Source of the DNA: Aquimarina acroporae | Lineage (GTDB): Bacteria; Bacteroidota; Bacteroidia; Flavobacteriales; Flavobacteriaceae | DNA: 62,527 nt | Reading direction: 5' to 3' | NCBI RefSeq assembly: GCF_023195925.1 | Contig: NZ_JALPRE010000023.1 | Location: forward strand, 1 to 62,527 | In this document: piece by piece, positions 48,655 through 55,554 of the stretch | Position numbering within the stretch: position 1 is the stretch's first letter | Layout: every line of letters starts with the position of its first letter | Made by a program: the position numbers and the translations under genes | Notes under the pieces: generated by a model | What the model was told of the DNA's origin: nothing | The model's database searches: none | What the model saw: the letters and a program-made list of their open reading frames with translations, nothing else

Positions 48655-50028
48655 TTAGTTTTCAATATCAAAAACTGGAAGACCTCTGTAAAAGTCTAGA
48701 GTACTTTGATTCACATCTATCTTTAGTTTCACTTGAAGATTCTGATTTTGAGCAGTCGCCAAAAGACTTTTGGCAGTAAAGAGCTCGATTGCATTAATAA
48801 TTCCTTTTTCATATCGCTTTTGTGCAATGTCGAAGGCCAAATTTTGGACTTCAATATTTTTAGAAGTTTGTTTATATTCAGCATGCAAGGCATAGTATTC
48901 TTGTACCAAATCTTGAATGGTTTGATATAATTGCTGTTCTTGTGTTGCTAAATCGTTTTTGGCTCTCAAAACAGCTATTTTTTGTTGTTTTAACCTTGAT
49001 CTTCCAGACCAACCATCAGTTATTGGAATGTTTAGAGATAGTCCAACTACTTGAAATGCATTATCACTAAATTGATCCTTAAAAGAAACTACTTCTCCCG
49101 CGTTATCTACGATTGTTTCAAAGTATCCCGTCCCATATTGTCCGAATAATGATAGTGAAGGGTATAACTTCCCTCGCTCTATGGCTAATTGCTTTTGAGC
49201 TCCTTTTACTCTTAACTCTCCTGCTTTGATAATCGGAATAAATTTCTTGGCCTCTACATATACTGAATCTGACTGTATTTTAGAAGTTTCTGAAGTTTGT
49301 GTTACATTGATAATTTCATCTTGTAGAAGGATATCATTTAGCCCTTTAATATTCATTTCTTGCATTAGGGCTATTTTAGCAGCAACTAGTTGATTGTTTG
49401 CTTGAGTTACTCCTAATTTATCTGATAGAAGTATAGACTCCGCCTCATACAGATCTGCCCCTGCCATGAGTCCGAGTTCTACTTGTTTTTTGATAAGTTT
49501 ATAATTGGATTGTGATATTCCTTCTTGTTCATTTGCAATTTTCAAAGCTCCCTTAAAAAATTGAATATCATAAAATGCCTGCATCACCCTAAAAGCCAAT
49601 AAATACTTTTGCTGTAAGGTTTCCTCTTGGGTTGCATTATGAATAAATCGAGAAGCTTTTATAGCATTCAATTTCTGAAAACTCTGAAATAAATCTATAG
49701 AACCTTCAATAGAATACGTATTTGCAAAAAACTCAGTATTCGAAATACTATTATCATTAGGATCTACAGATCTTCCGAATCTTATACCATAATCTGACTT
49801 AAAGACTATAGAAGGCAATAAACTTCTTTTTGATTGTTTGTAAGTTTCATAACTCGATTCTGTATTAAACTCAAAGTCATTGAGCTGAAGATTATGTTCT
49901 AATGCATATGCAATACAATCGTCTAAAGTCCAAGTCTTTTGGGAGATTATAGTTTGTGACATTGATAACACAATCATGAGAATTATAATCTGAAAATTAA
50001 CTTTCAAGTTTTTTATAGTAGGAAACAT
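48655..50028 (-). CDS. TolC-family outer membrane efflux channel
   Basis: 457 residues with a signal peptide (about 1-29, hydrophobic FQIIILMIVLSM core) followed by two outer-membrane efflux (OEP) repeats, alpha-helical and rich in Gln and Lys. Starts ATG at 50028. It is the first structural gene after the NusG paralogue, 145 nt downstream of it. Inferred to form the exit duct for the MacA/FtsX pump. Confidence 0.92.
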   Translation of the reverse strand: MFPTIKNLKVNFQIIILMIVLSMSQTIISQKTWTLDDCIAYALEHNLQLNDFEFNTESSYETYKQSKRSLLPSIVFKSDYGIRFGRSVDPNDNSISNTEFFANTYSIEGSIDLFQSFQKLNAIKASRFIHNATQEETLQQKYLLAFRVMQAFYDIQFFKGALKIANEQEGISQSNYKLIKKQVELGLMAGADLYEAESILLSDKLGVTQANNQLVAAKIALMQEMNIKGLNDILLQDEIINVTQTSETSKIQSDSVYVEAKKFIPIIKAGELRVKGAQKQLAIERGKLYPSLSLFGQYGTGYFETIVDNAGEVVSFKDQFSDNAFQVVGLSLNIPITDGWSGRSRLKQQKIAVLRAKNDLATQEQQLYQTIQDLVQEYYALHAEYKQTSKNIEVQNLAFDIAQKRYEKGIINAIELFTAKSLLATAQNQNLQVKLKIDVNQSTLDFYRGLPVFDIEN

Positions 50029-50173
50029 GGATTTTATATTGGATGTGTTTTTATTGTTGATCTACTTTTGTTCTAGGTAAATTGCTTTGGAAATAGTTTT
50101 ATTCCCAAATCAGTAATCACTTATTCTCAGTTTGATCATTTAACTTTTACATTGCGATTACACCATATCACAT

Positions 50174-50704
50174 TTAGTGATAGACATAATTGGTATTGTT
50201 CTTTTGAAAATAATAAGCGGGTACAGTAGCTGATATATTTTGACGTAAAGATTTAATCCAAACACTTATTCTATGATTATTATCAACTCTATATACCTCA
50301 CATTCGAGACCCGATAAGTCTCCTTGCTCAATTTTAAGTTTGTCTCCAATACTTGGAAGTTCTGTATTGGCTTGAACTTCTGTTACTCCTTCGGTTTCAA
50401 CCATCAATTTTATTTGATTAATTTCTTCTTCGGAAACACGTCCATACTCGTTTCCAAATCGAACGAAAGAACATGCAGAATCTAAAGAAGATACCTTATG
50501 AAAATCTAATTTGGACTGTATATTTACAAATACATAACTTGGAAATAAAGGAGTATATACTTTCTTTTTTCTATCACTCCATTGTTTAATTGTTGAAGTC
50601 ATGGGAAGAAAAGATTCTACCCCTAATTTCTCCAACTCATCATTTACTTTTTCTTCATGTCTAAACTTTACATAAACGACATGCCAACCATTACTGCTCT
50701 TCAT
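50174..50704 (-). CDS. NusG-paralogue transcription elongation factor (UpxY/LoaP/RfaH type)
   Basis: 176 residues from the ATG at 50704. An upstream GTG (50743) extends the frame but lies inside the leader element, so I reject it. N-terminal NGN domain starts GWHVVYVKFRHEEKV and includes FPSYVFV; a C-terminal KOW domain follows (about 115-145, around GDLSGLECEV). Size and first-gene position match specialised NusG paralogues that ride RNA polymerase through long operons: UpxY on Bacteroides capsule loci, and LoaP on Bacillus polyketide and lipopeptide operons. Here it heads about 50 kb of NRPS/PKS genes. Its leader carries a dual-hairpin element and its promoter carries two lux-box-like sites. 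Confidence 0.9.
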   Translation of the reverse strand: MKSSNGWHVVYVKFRHEEKVNDELEKLGVESFLPMTSTIKQWSDRKKKVYTPLFPSYVFVNIQSKLDFHKVSSLDSACSFVRFGNEYGRVSEEEINQIKLMVETEGVTEVQANTELPSIGDKLKIEQGDLSGLECEVYRVDNNHRISVWIKSLRQNISATVPAYYFQKNNTNYVYH

Positions 50705-50729
50705 AATTTTACAATTTTTAGTTATTAGA

Positions 50730-50756
50730 TACGGCTTCGCCACTCCCAGTCACATG
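50730..50756 (-). promoter_or_regulatory. dual-hairpin leader element, copy 1 (before NusG paralogue)
   Basis: In the minus-strand RNA, hairpin 1 is CCCA-UGUGAC-UGGG and hairpin 2 is UGGC-GAA-GCCG (U-G wobble at its base), separated by 2 nt. The element ends 25 nt before the start codon. It matches 53826-53852 at 25 of 27 positions, and changes in the stems keep pairing. Hairpin 1's first bases extend just past 50756. Candidate recruitment site for the NusG paralogue, in the manner of the LoaP dual hairpin. Confidence 0.75.
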
Positions 50757-51066
50757 GGCTCTCTAGCATAAAAAATAATATTGGGGTGTTTTCTACCTAT
50801 TCTACCTGTTAAAGGTGCTTAGGTTAGGCATCAGATAATGATTATAATTTCGATTATTATTTAGATTACTACATAACTAGTAGCATGCTCATCTAAAGCT
50901 TTAGATTACCACCAAAGGCTTTTTCTACCTTGATTCAATCTTAGATAAAAACTAATTATAAATGCATATATAATCATCTATATCTTAGCTTTTCTCTGCA
51001 AAAGCTTTTTTAAACATTTTAAATTCTAAATCAATGAACTCAGATATATTACTATCATTATTTACT

Positions 51067-51074
51067 CAAATTTA
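51067..51074 (-). promoter_or_regulatory. -7 element (TAAATTTG) for NusG/NRPS operon
   Basis: Exact match to the Bacteroidetes -7 consensus TAnnTTTG on the minus strand. There is no TTG at the usual -33 spacing. Instead a lux-box-like repeat is centred 30.5 bp upstream of its first base, about -41 from the likely start site, as expected for an activator-dependent promoter. Confidence 0.65.
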
Positions 51075-51096
51075 AGATCGAATTTCTCTCATTCTG

Positions 51097-51112
51097 CTAC
51101 ACTTGGGGGTAG
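51097..51112. promoter_or_regulatory. lux-box-like inverted repeat 1 (proximal, NusG promoter)
   Basis: CTACAC-TTGG-GGGTAG, followed by TT. Proximal site of the operon promoter, centre 51104.5, which is 30.5 bp from the -7 element. Confidence 0.75.
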
Positions 51113-51134
51113 TTGTCTGTATTCCAGAAGAATA

Positions 51135-51150
51135 CTACCCTATTGTGTAG
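51135..51150. promoter_or_regulatory. lux-box-like inverted repeat 2 (distal, NusG promoter)
   Basis: CTACCC-TATT-GTGTAG, followed by TT. Centre 51142.5, exactly 38 bp beyond repeat 1. Same 6-4-6 architecture. Confidence 0.72.
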
Positions 51151-51175
51151 TTTGCTAGCTTTTCATTCGTAATAT

Positions 51176-51784
51176 TTAATCTTCAGAATCAATTAAATGT
51201 TTATTCTCGTTGTAAAAATCTATCAATCCATTATAAGGTAGGCTTACAGGAATGGTTTCAGAACCTAAATATTCTATAGATTCTCCAACTACCTTTGCCT
51301 TAATCCCCATAAGTCTCATCACTCGAAGTAATTTGGCATCGCATTCTGCAAACCCTATATTATCCTTATGCTCACAAATAGGTTTGATTGCAAAGGCCAT
51401 TAATTTTTTAAGCAAATTGATATCACTAGCTTCCTTTTTAATGGCAAAACGTCCAATATGGAATATTTCATTTATAGGATTACCATTGGTACATAGCAAG
51501 GGATTAATGTTAAACATCTTTTGAATTGGTAACGGCGTAACATAATCCCATTTTAAAACTCTTATGGTACCAGTTATCTCTCCATCTTCATTTTTTACCG
51601 TAGAGATTTGGGAATTTGATAAGTATTCCATCTCTTCTTTATAAATAGAAGCTATATCTTCATTGTAATCCTGAGTCATTGTCTCGTTAGTATGGTGTTT
51701 AAAATTCTCCATTACTACGAATTTTGACATGTTAAAAAGTTCGTTTTGTTTAGCCTCGTTTAAGTGATTTACTGTGTGTGTCAT
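51176..51784 (-). CDS. LuxI/FeeM-fold N-acyltransferase (autoinducer-synthase-like)
   Basis: 202 residues. The order of motifs follows the GNAT branch shared by AHL synthases and N-acyl amino acid synthases: GTIRVLKWD (72-80), EIFHIGRFAI (106-115, where AHL synthases have E-I/V-S-R-F-A-V), LLRVMRLMGI (152-161) and EYLGSETIPV (171-180). The His at the position of the conserved AHL-synthase Glu makes classical acyl-homoserine lactone unlikely. An N-acyl amino acid or related lipid signal is more plausible. It is divergent from a LuxR-type regulator, its promoter carries lux-box-like repeats, and a ThiF-like gene follows beyond. The family is distant, so substrate and product are inference. Confidence 0.7.
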   Translation of the reverse strand: MTHTVNHLNEAKQNELFNMSKFVVMENFKHHTNETMTQDYNEDIASIYKEEMEYLSNSQISTVKNEDGEITGTIRVLKWDYVTPLPIQKMFNINPLLCTNGNPINEIFHIGRFAIKKEASDINLLKKLMAFAIKPICEHKDNIGFAECDAKLLRVMRLMGIKAKVVGESIEYLGSETIPVSLPYNGLIDFYNENKHLIDSED

Positions 51785-51800
51785 GATTTTTAGTTTTACC

Positions 51801-51808
51801 TAAAATTA
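51801..51808 (-). promoter_or_regulatory. -7 element (TAATTTTA) for the acyltransferase gene
   Basis: One mismatch (final G to A) from TAnnTTTG. It lies exactly 30.5 bp from the centre of repeat 3, the same distance as at the operon and ThiF promoters. Confidence 0.5.
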
Positions 51809-51830
51809 TTTCAGCACACAGCTGAAACCA

Positions 51831-51846
51831 CTACACAAAAGGCTAG
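51831..51846. promoter_or_regulatory. lux-box-like inverted repeat 3 (proximal, acyltransferase promoter)
   Basis: CTACAC-AAAA-GGCTAG, followed by TT; one base off the other right halves. Centre 51838.5. Confidence 0.68.
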
Positions 51847-51868
51847 TTACCAACTACTTAATAAAAAA

Positions 51869-51884
51869 CCACACTAAAGGGTAG
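51869..51884. promoter_or_regulatory. lux-box-like inverted repeat 4 (distal, acyltransferase promoter)
   Basis: CCACAC-TAAA-GGGTAG. Centre 51876.5, exactly 38 bp from repeat 3, repeating the spacing seen before the NusG paralogue. Confidence 0.68.
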
Positions 51885-51912
51885 GGGCATATACCACCTT
51901 AAAATTTAACTA

Positions 51913-51928
51913 CCACACTAAAGTGTAG
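51913..51928. promoter_or_regulatory. lux-box-like inverted repeat 5 (luxR side of divergent region)
   Basis: CCACAC-TAAA-GTGTAG, followed by TT. Centre 51920.5, 44 bp beyond repeat 4. It faces the plus-strand regulator gene, so it may serve autoregulation. Confidence 0.7.
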
Positions 51929-51948
51929 TTGCCAAAACCACCCTTTTA

Positions 51949-51956
51949 TACAATTG
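51949..51956 (+). promoter_or_regulatory. possible -7 element for the LuxR gene
   Basis: TACAATTG, one mismatch from TAnnTTTG, 28.5 bp from the centre of repeat 5. The 2-bp spacing difference from the other promoters makes this tentative. Confidence 0.3.
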
Positions 51957-52065
51957 TTAAAAAAAACTTAAAGAAACCATATGGTTTGGTGATTCAAAAC
52001 CCACTTATTCCTTTTAAAAAAAAAGATGTATTTTTAACAAAACATTAAACCAACTTAGATTACGT

Positions 52066-52827
52066 ATGGTCAGTGAAAACGATTTTTTTTCTTCGAGAAA
52101 TACAGTCAGAAATATCTCGGAAAACGAAAAAGATCAAGCAATGTATTACTTGGAGGCGATAAAAGCCTTCGCAAGAACAACATATCAGAGTATATATGTT
52201 ATAGATTATGAAAAAAAAGGGTTTGAGTATGTTTCAGAGAACCCGTTATTTTTGTGTGGGCATACCGCCGAAGAAGTTCAGCAACTAGGATATGCTTTCT
52301 ATTTTAAATATGTTACTCAAGGTGATCTTGATTTGCTTCTTAAAATTAATACTATTGGCTTTGATTTTTATGAAAACATTCCTGTTGAACAAAGAATATA
52401 TCATACCATTACCTATGATTTCCATTTAAAAAACCCTAATGGCAAAATTATTCTTATCAATCAAAAACTCACTCCGGTTTACTTAACACAAAACGGAAAA
52501 ATCTGGAAAGCTATTTGTATAATATCACTTTCCTCAGAAAAAAGTTCTGGGAATATTAAGATATACAAGAAAGGAGATAACAAAATCTACAAATATGATC
52601 TCGACGGAGATTTTTGGAAAACAACTGAAAAAATTACATTATCGAATAGGGAAAAAGAAATTCTGCAATTTTCGATTCGCGGATATACAATCGGAGAAAT
52701 TGCTGAAACTATTTTTGTATCTCCTGATACCGTAAAGTTTCATAGAAGAAAACTTTTTTCAAAGTTGGGTGTAGCCAATATTTCTGAAGCTATTGCGTAT
52801 GCAACAAATAATAATATTTTGGTCTAA
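52066..52827 (+). CDS. LuxR-type regulator, PAS-like sensor plus GerE helix-turn-helix
   Basis: 253 residues. Residues about 35-155 look like a PAS-fold sensor (SIYVIDYEKKGFEYVSENP at 42-60). Residues 190-247 are a GerE/LuxR DNA-binding domain (LSNREKEIL, GYTIGEIA, VSPDTVKFHRRKLFSKLGV). It lacks an AHL-binding autoinducer domain and a response-regulator receiver domain. It is the only plus-strand gene in this half of the window, divergent from the acyltransferase gene. Six inverted repeats of lux-box type surround it and precede the operon. I infer that it binds these repeats and activates the lipopeptide operon in response to a small ligand. Confidence 0.88.
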   Translation: MVSENDFFSSRNTVRNISENEKDQAMYYLEAIKAFARTTYQSIYVIDYEKKGFEYVSENPLFLCGHTAEEVQQLGYAFYFKYVTQGDLDLLLKINTIGFDFYENIPVEQRIYHTITYDFHLKNPNGKIILINQKLTPVYLTQNGKIWKAICIISLSSEKSSGNIKIYKKGDNKIYKYDLDGDFWKTTEKITLSNREKEILQFSIRGYTIGEIAETIFVSPDTVKFHRRKLFSKLGVANISEAIAYATNNNILV

Positions 52828-52848
52828 AAACTAAGATAAAACCGTGTC

Positions 52849-52890
52849 AACATTGATTATTGTTCCTTATTAAAAGCAATAATCAATGTT
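52849..52890. terminator. bidirectional terminator between luxR-type and thiF-type genes
   Basis: Perfect 14-bp stem AACATTGATTATTG/CAATAATCAATGTT with a 14-nt loop, between convergent genes whose stops are at 52827 and 52972. Stem is strong; T runs on both sides are short. Confidence 0.7.
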
Positions 52891-52971
52891 GTTTATTCAT
52901 AATACGCTCGGTATTATTTTATACTTATAAAGTTGTGAACGAAATTAAAATGGTATATCGCACTATATTAG

Positions 52972-53733
52972 TTATAGGTTGTCATCGATTATTTTCGACA
53001 GGTAGAACTCAGGAAACTGCTTAAACTTTTTGCCTGTAGCTATATTAAATAGCAAGTGAGTACACATTGATGCTACAGACCAAGATGCTATTGATAATTG
53101 TGGAGGAGGTAAAACCTCTTCTTCTGCTATATATTTTTCGACAACACCATCAATCCATTGTTGCGGATTTCCCCAAAACCTCAAATAACTAGAGGCATAT
53201 TTAACGACATTGACTTCATTAAACTCTTCTTCAGGTTTAGTTAGTGTATCTAATGTCAAACCGTCTTTAGCTATTACTGTTACCAAACTACCCCATCCAA
53301 TATTATAAGGATGTAAAACAGGTATCTCTAATTTTTGACATGTTGTATCAAATATTAACGGTACCGGAGAAGAAAAATCTAAAGCATTGATTGCTGCCTT
53401 ATGCCCTTTTATATGTTCACTTACATTTTCTAGAGTAAGAAAAAGATCCAAACATTTAATATTGGCTTTGCTATTAATAGACAATAGTCTTTTAGCAATA
53501 GCATCAACTTTATTCGTATCAATATCCTCCTCGGTGTAGTTTTGCCTATTTAAATTAGATGCTTCAACTAGATCACCATCTATGATTGTAATATTTTCAA
53601 AACCGAAACGAAGAGCACATTCTGCTATTACACTTCCAATACCACTTCCTGCCAATAGAATTGGAAAGTTTTTAACTAATTCCTGTTCCTCTTCACTTAC
53701 ATAAATTCTATTTCGAGTATGTCTTTCATTCAT
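52972..53733 (-). CDS. ThiF/E1-like nucleotide-binding enzyme
   Basis: 253 residues with a Rossmann fold of the ThiF/MoeB/E1 superfamily: GSGIGS (29-34), IIDGD (50-54), NLNRQ (60-64) and K75 in DTNKVDAIAKRL match the ATP-binding and adenylation positions. No zinc CxxC pairs are present. A cysteine in DTTCQKLEIP lies where some family members have a catalytic Cys. The family adenylates carboxyl ends of small ubiquitin-like proteins, peptides or amino acids, and the partner here is unknown. E1-like proteins next to N-acyl amino acid synthases are known in bacteria, so it may modify the acyltransferase product. It shares a lux-box-like promoter and the dual-hairpin leader with the lipopeptide operon. 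Confidence 0.8.
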   Translation of the reverse strand: MNERHTRNRIYVSEEEQELVKNFPILLAGSGIGSVIAECALRFGFENITIIDGDLVEASNLNRQNYTEEDIDTNKVDAIAKRLLSINSKANIKCLDLFLTLENVSEHIKGHKAAINALDFSSPVPLIFDTTCQKLEIPVLHPYNIGWGSLVTVIAKDGLTLDTLTKPEEEFNEVNVVKYASSYLRFWGNPQQWIDGVVEKYIAEEEVLPPPQLSIASWSVASMCTHLLFNIATGKKFKQFPEFYLSKIIDDNL

Positions 53734-53825
53734 GGGGATTAAATTTTACTTCTAAATTCACTTTAAATTATTTTAAGATCTTTTACCCTTTTTGCATATT
53801 CCAGTATGTCTTAACCAATTCCATG

Positions 53826-53852
53826 TATGGCTTCGCCAATCCCAGTCACATG
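53826..53852 (-). promoter_or_regulatory. dual-hairpin leader element, copy 2 (before ThiF-like gene)
   Basis: 25 of 27 nt identical to 50730-50756. RNA hairpin 1 is CUCA-UGUGAC-UGGG (a U-G wobble replaces the C-G of copy 1) and hairpin 2 is UGGC-GAA-GCCA (U-A replaces the U-G of copy 1). It ends 92 nt before the start codon. Confidence 0.75.
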
Positions 53853-53965
53853 AGTTTTGTTTTACAGAATATGATTACTGTTAAGAATAGTTATTGTTGA
53901 TTATTTTGGTTTTTCTTATCTACATTACCCAAGGCTTCAACCCCCTTTTTACTATTCTTATAGGT

Positions 53966-53973
53966 CAAATGTA
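53966..53973 (-). promoter_or_regulatory. -7 element (TACATTTG) for the ThiF-like gene
   Basis: Exact TAnnTTTG match, 30.5 bp from the centre of repeat 6. Predicted start near 53960 gives a leader of about 227 nt. Confidence 0.65.
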
Positions 53974-53995
53974 AGGGACAATATCTACTATTATG

Positions 53996-54011
53996 CTACA
54001 CCCAAGGGTAG
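53996..54011. promoter_or_regulatory. lux-box-like inverted repeat 6 (ThiF promoter)
   Basis: CTACAC-CCAA-GGGTAG, followed by TT. Centre 54003.5. No second copy is seen 38 bp further upstream. Confidence 0.75.
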
Positions 54012-54111
54012 TTATACTAAAAATGAATTTTGAAGATATATATTGAAAAAAGTAAATATATCAATGCTTTTTCGGTCTTAGATATTATACAACGAACCAT
54101 AACAAAAAAGC

Positions 54112-54129
54112 TTGTAAATATATTTACAA
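54112..54129. other. 18-bp perfect palindrome
   Basis: TTGTAAATATATTTACAA, beside the tRNA terminator. It could be an operator or a chance AT-rich palindrome. Confidence 0.35.
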
Positions 54130-54130
54130 A

Positions 54131-54160
54131 TAAAAAAACCCGATGATAAATCATCGGGTT
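54131..54160 (-). terminator. intrinsic terminator after tRNA-Val
   Basis: Perfect 10-bp stem AACCCGATGA/TCATCGGGTT with a 4-nt loop; on the minus strand it is followed by a T run. Confidence 0.88.
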
Positions 54161-54169
54161 TCAATTCTG

Positions 54170-54244
54170 TGGGCGCGAAGGGATTCGAACCCCTGACCCC
54201 TTGGGTGTAAACCAAGTGCTCTGAACCAACTGAGCTACGCGCCC
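54170..54244 (-). tRNA. tRNA-Val (anticodon TAC)
   Basis: 75-nt cloverleaf on the minus strand. Acceptor stem GGGCGCG pairs with CGCGCCC, discriminator A, D-arm GCTCAGTTGGTTCAGAGC, anticodon loop TTTACAC (anticodon TAC, reads GUA and related Val codons), T-arm with GGTTCGAATCC. The 3' CCA is not encoded. Confidence 0.96.
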
Positions 54245-54331
54245 TTTATGTTTTTTAACAATCCTTGTTCCTGATTGCGGATGCAAATATAACACAGTTT
54301 TATAGTCTACCAAAAGAATTTCAAAGAAAAA

Positions 54332-55549
54332 TTAAATTATTTCTGCAACTACAAAAGTACTTCCGCCCACATAAATTACATCTTGTTTTGTAGCATACTG
54401 TAATGCAGATTGATACGCCTTATCTACTTCCTCAAATTCTTCTCCAAATAAATTATATTTTTTTGCTGTTTTTTTTAATTCTTTCTGATCTAACCCTCTT
54501 GGGATATCTGGTTTTGTAAAATAATATCTTGCTTGTTTCGGGAATAATGATAAAATTTCATCGATCTCCTTATCATTAACCATTCCCAAAACTATATGAA
54601 GATGTTCATATCTTTCCTGAAGTAATTGATGTAATACTCGTTGCAAACCATCAACATTATGAGCTGTATCACAAATTACTTTGGGTTGCTTCTTAAGAAT
54701 CTGCCATCGACCTAGCAATCCAGTATTCGCGGTAACAGCTAAAAGGCCTTTTTTTACATCCTCATGATCAATTTTCCATCCTTTCTCTACGAGAATTGAT
54801 ACTGTTTGTAAAACCGTTCTCATATTCTCTTTTTGATAATCTCCTATTAGATCTGATTCGTATACTTCTACCTCTGATTCTTCGGCAAAATAAAGCTCGC
54901 TTCTGCATTCCTTTGCCTTTTCCTCAAAAACTCCTCTTGTCTCCCTGTTCGACCTTCCTATAACTACAGGTACCCCATTCTTAATAATACCGGCTTTCTC
55001 GCCCGCAATTTTAACCATGGTATTTCCTAGAAAACGTGTATGATCTAAACCTATATTTGTGATTACAGAAATTTCGGGGGTTATGATATTTGTAGAATCT
55101 AATCTTCCTCCTAGACCTACTTCAATCACTGCGATATCAACTTTGGATTCAGAAAAATAATGAAACGCCATACCTACAGTCATTTCAAAAAAAGACAATT
55201 GTTCTTTTTCGAAATAAGATTTGTGTTTTTGTATAAAGTCTACCACATGCTCTTTGGAGATCATCTCTCCATTTATTCGAATTCGTTCTCTGAAATCTTT
55301 TAAATGTGGCGAAGTATATAATCCCACTTTGTACCCTGCTTCTTGCAAAATAGAGGCCAACATATGGCTTGTAGACCCTTTGCCGTTGGTTCCTCCTACA
55401 TGAATACTCTTGAAGTTATTTTGTGGATCGTCTAGATAAGATGCTAATCTAATAGTATTACCTAAATCTACCTTATAAGCACTAGCTCCCTGTCGTTGGT
55501 ACATTGGTAATTGAACAAACATCCAATCTAGGGTTTCCCTATAATCCAT
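54332..55549 (-). CDS. folC: bifunctional dihydrofolate/folylpolyglutamate synthase
   Basis: 405 residues. Mur-ligase-like ATP loop GGTNGKGST (52-60), the folate-binding region SPHLKDFRERIRING, IEVGLGGRLDSTN, and C-terminal domain CDTAHN. Length fits FolC. It adds glutamate to dihydropteroate and to folates in the cytoplasm. It is the last gene of a tightly spaced minus-strand run, 5 nt after tonB. Confidence 0.94.
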   Translation of the reverse strand: MDYRETLDWMFVQLPMYQRQGASAYKVDLGNTIRLASYLDDPQNNFKSIHVGGTNGKGSTSHMLASILQEAGYKVGLYTSPHLKDFRERIRINGEMISKEHVVDFIQKHKSYFEKEQLSFFEMTVGMAFHYFSESKVDIAVIEVGLGGRLDSTNIITPEISVITNIGLDHTRFLGNTMVKIAGEKAGIIKNGVPVVIGRSNRETRGVFEEKAKECRSELYFAEESEVEVYESDLIGDYQKENMRTVLQTVSILVEKGWKIDHEDVKKGLLAVTANTGLLGRWQILKKQPKVICDTAHNVDGLQRVLHQLLQERYEHLHIVLGMVNDKEIDEILSLFPKQARYYFTKPDIPRGLDQKELKKTAKKYNLFGEEFEEVDKAYQSALQYATKQDVIYVGGSTFVVAEII

Positions 55550-55554
55550 AATAC

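Larger units (their letters stand above)
50757..51175 (-). other. long leader and promoter region of the lipopeptide operon
   Basis: No gene seen. It holds the rest of a leader of about 360 nt (predicted start near 51062), a TAAATTTG -7 element at 51067-51074 and two lux-box-like inverted repeats at 51097-51112 and 51135-51150. The acyltransferase gene ends at 51176. Confidence 0.7.
53853..54130. other. promoter and upstream region of the ThiF-like gene
   Basis: No gene seen. It contains the upstream part of the ThiF leader, the -7 element at 53966-53973, repeat 6 at 53996-54011 and an 18-bp palindrome at 54112-54129. The leader segment just below 53940 (AAGCCTTGGGTAAT) weakly resembles part of the NusG leader near 50920 (AAGCCTTTGGTGGTAAT). 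Confidence 0.5.

Noticed and set aside
50705..50743. GTG start at 50743 for the NusG paralogue
   Set aside because: The extension falls inside the dual-hairpin leader element and is unlike the N-termini of the family; ATG at 50704 starts right before the NGN domain.
51176..51784. True acyl-homoserine lactone synthase (LuxI)
   Set aside because: The conserved Glu of the E-x-x-R-F motif is His here, overall similarity is low and the regulator lacks an AHL-binding domain.
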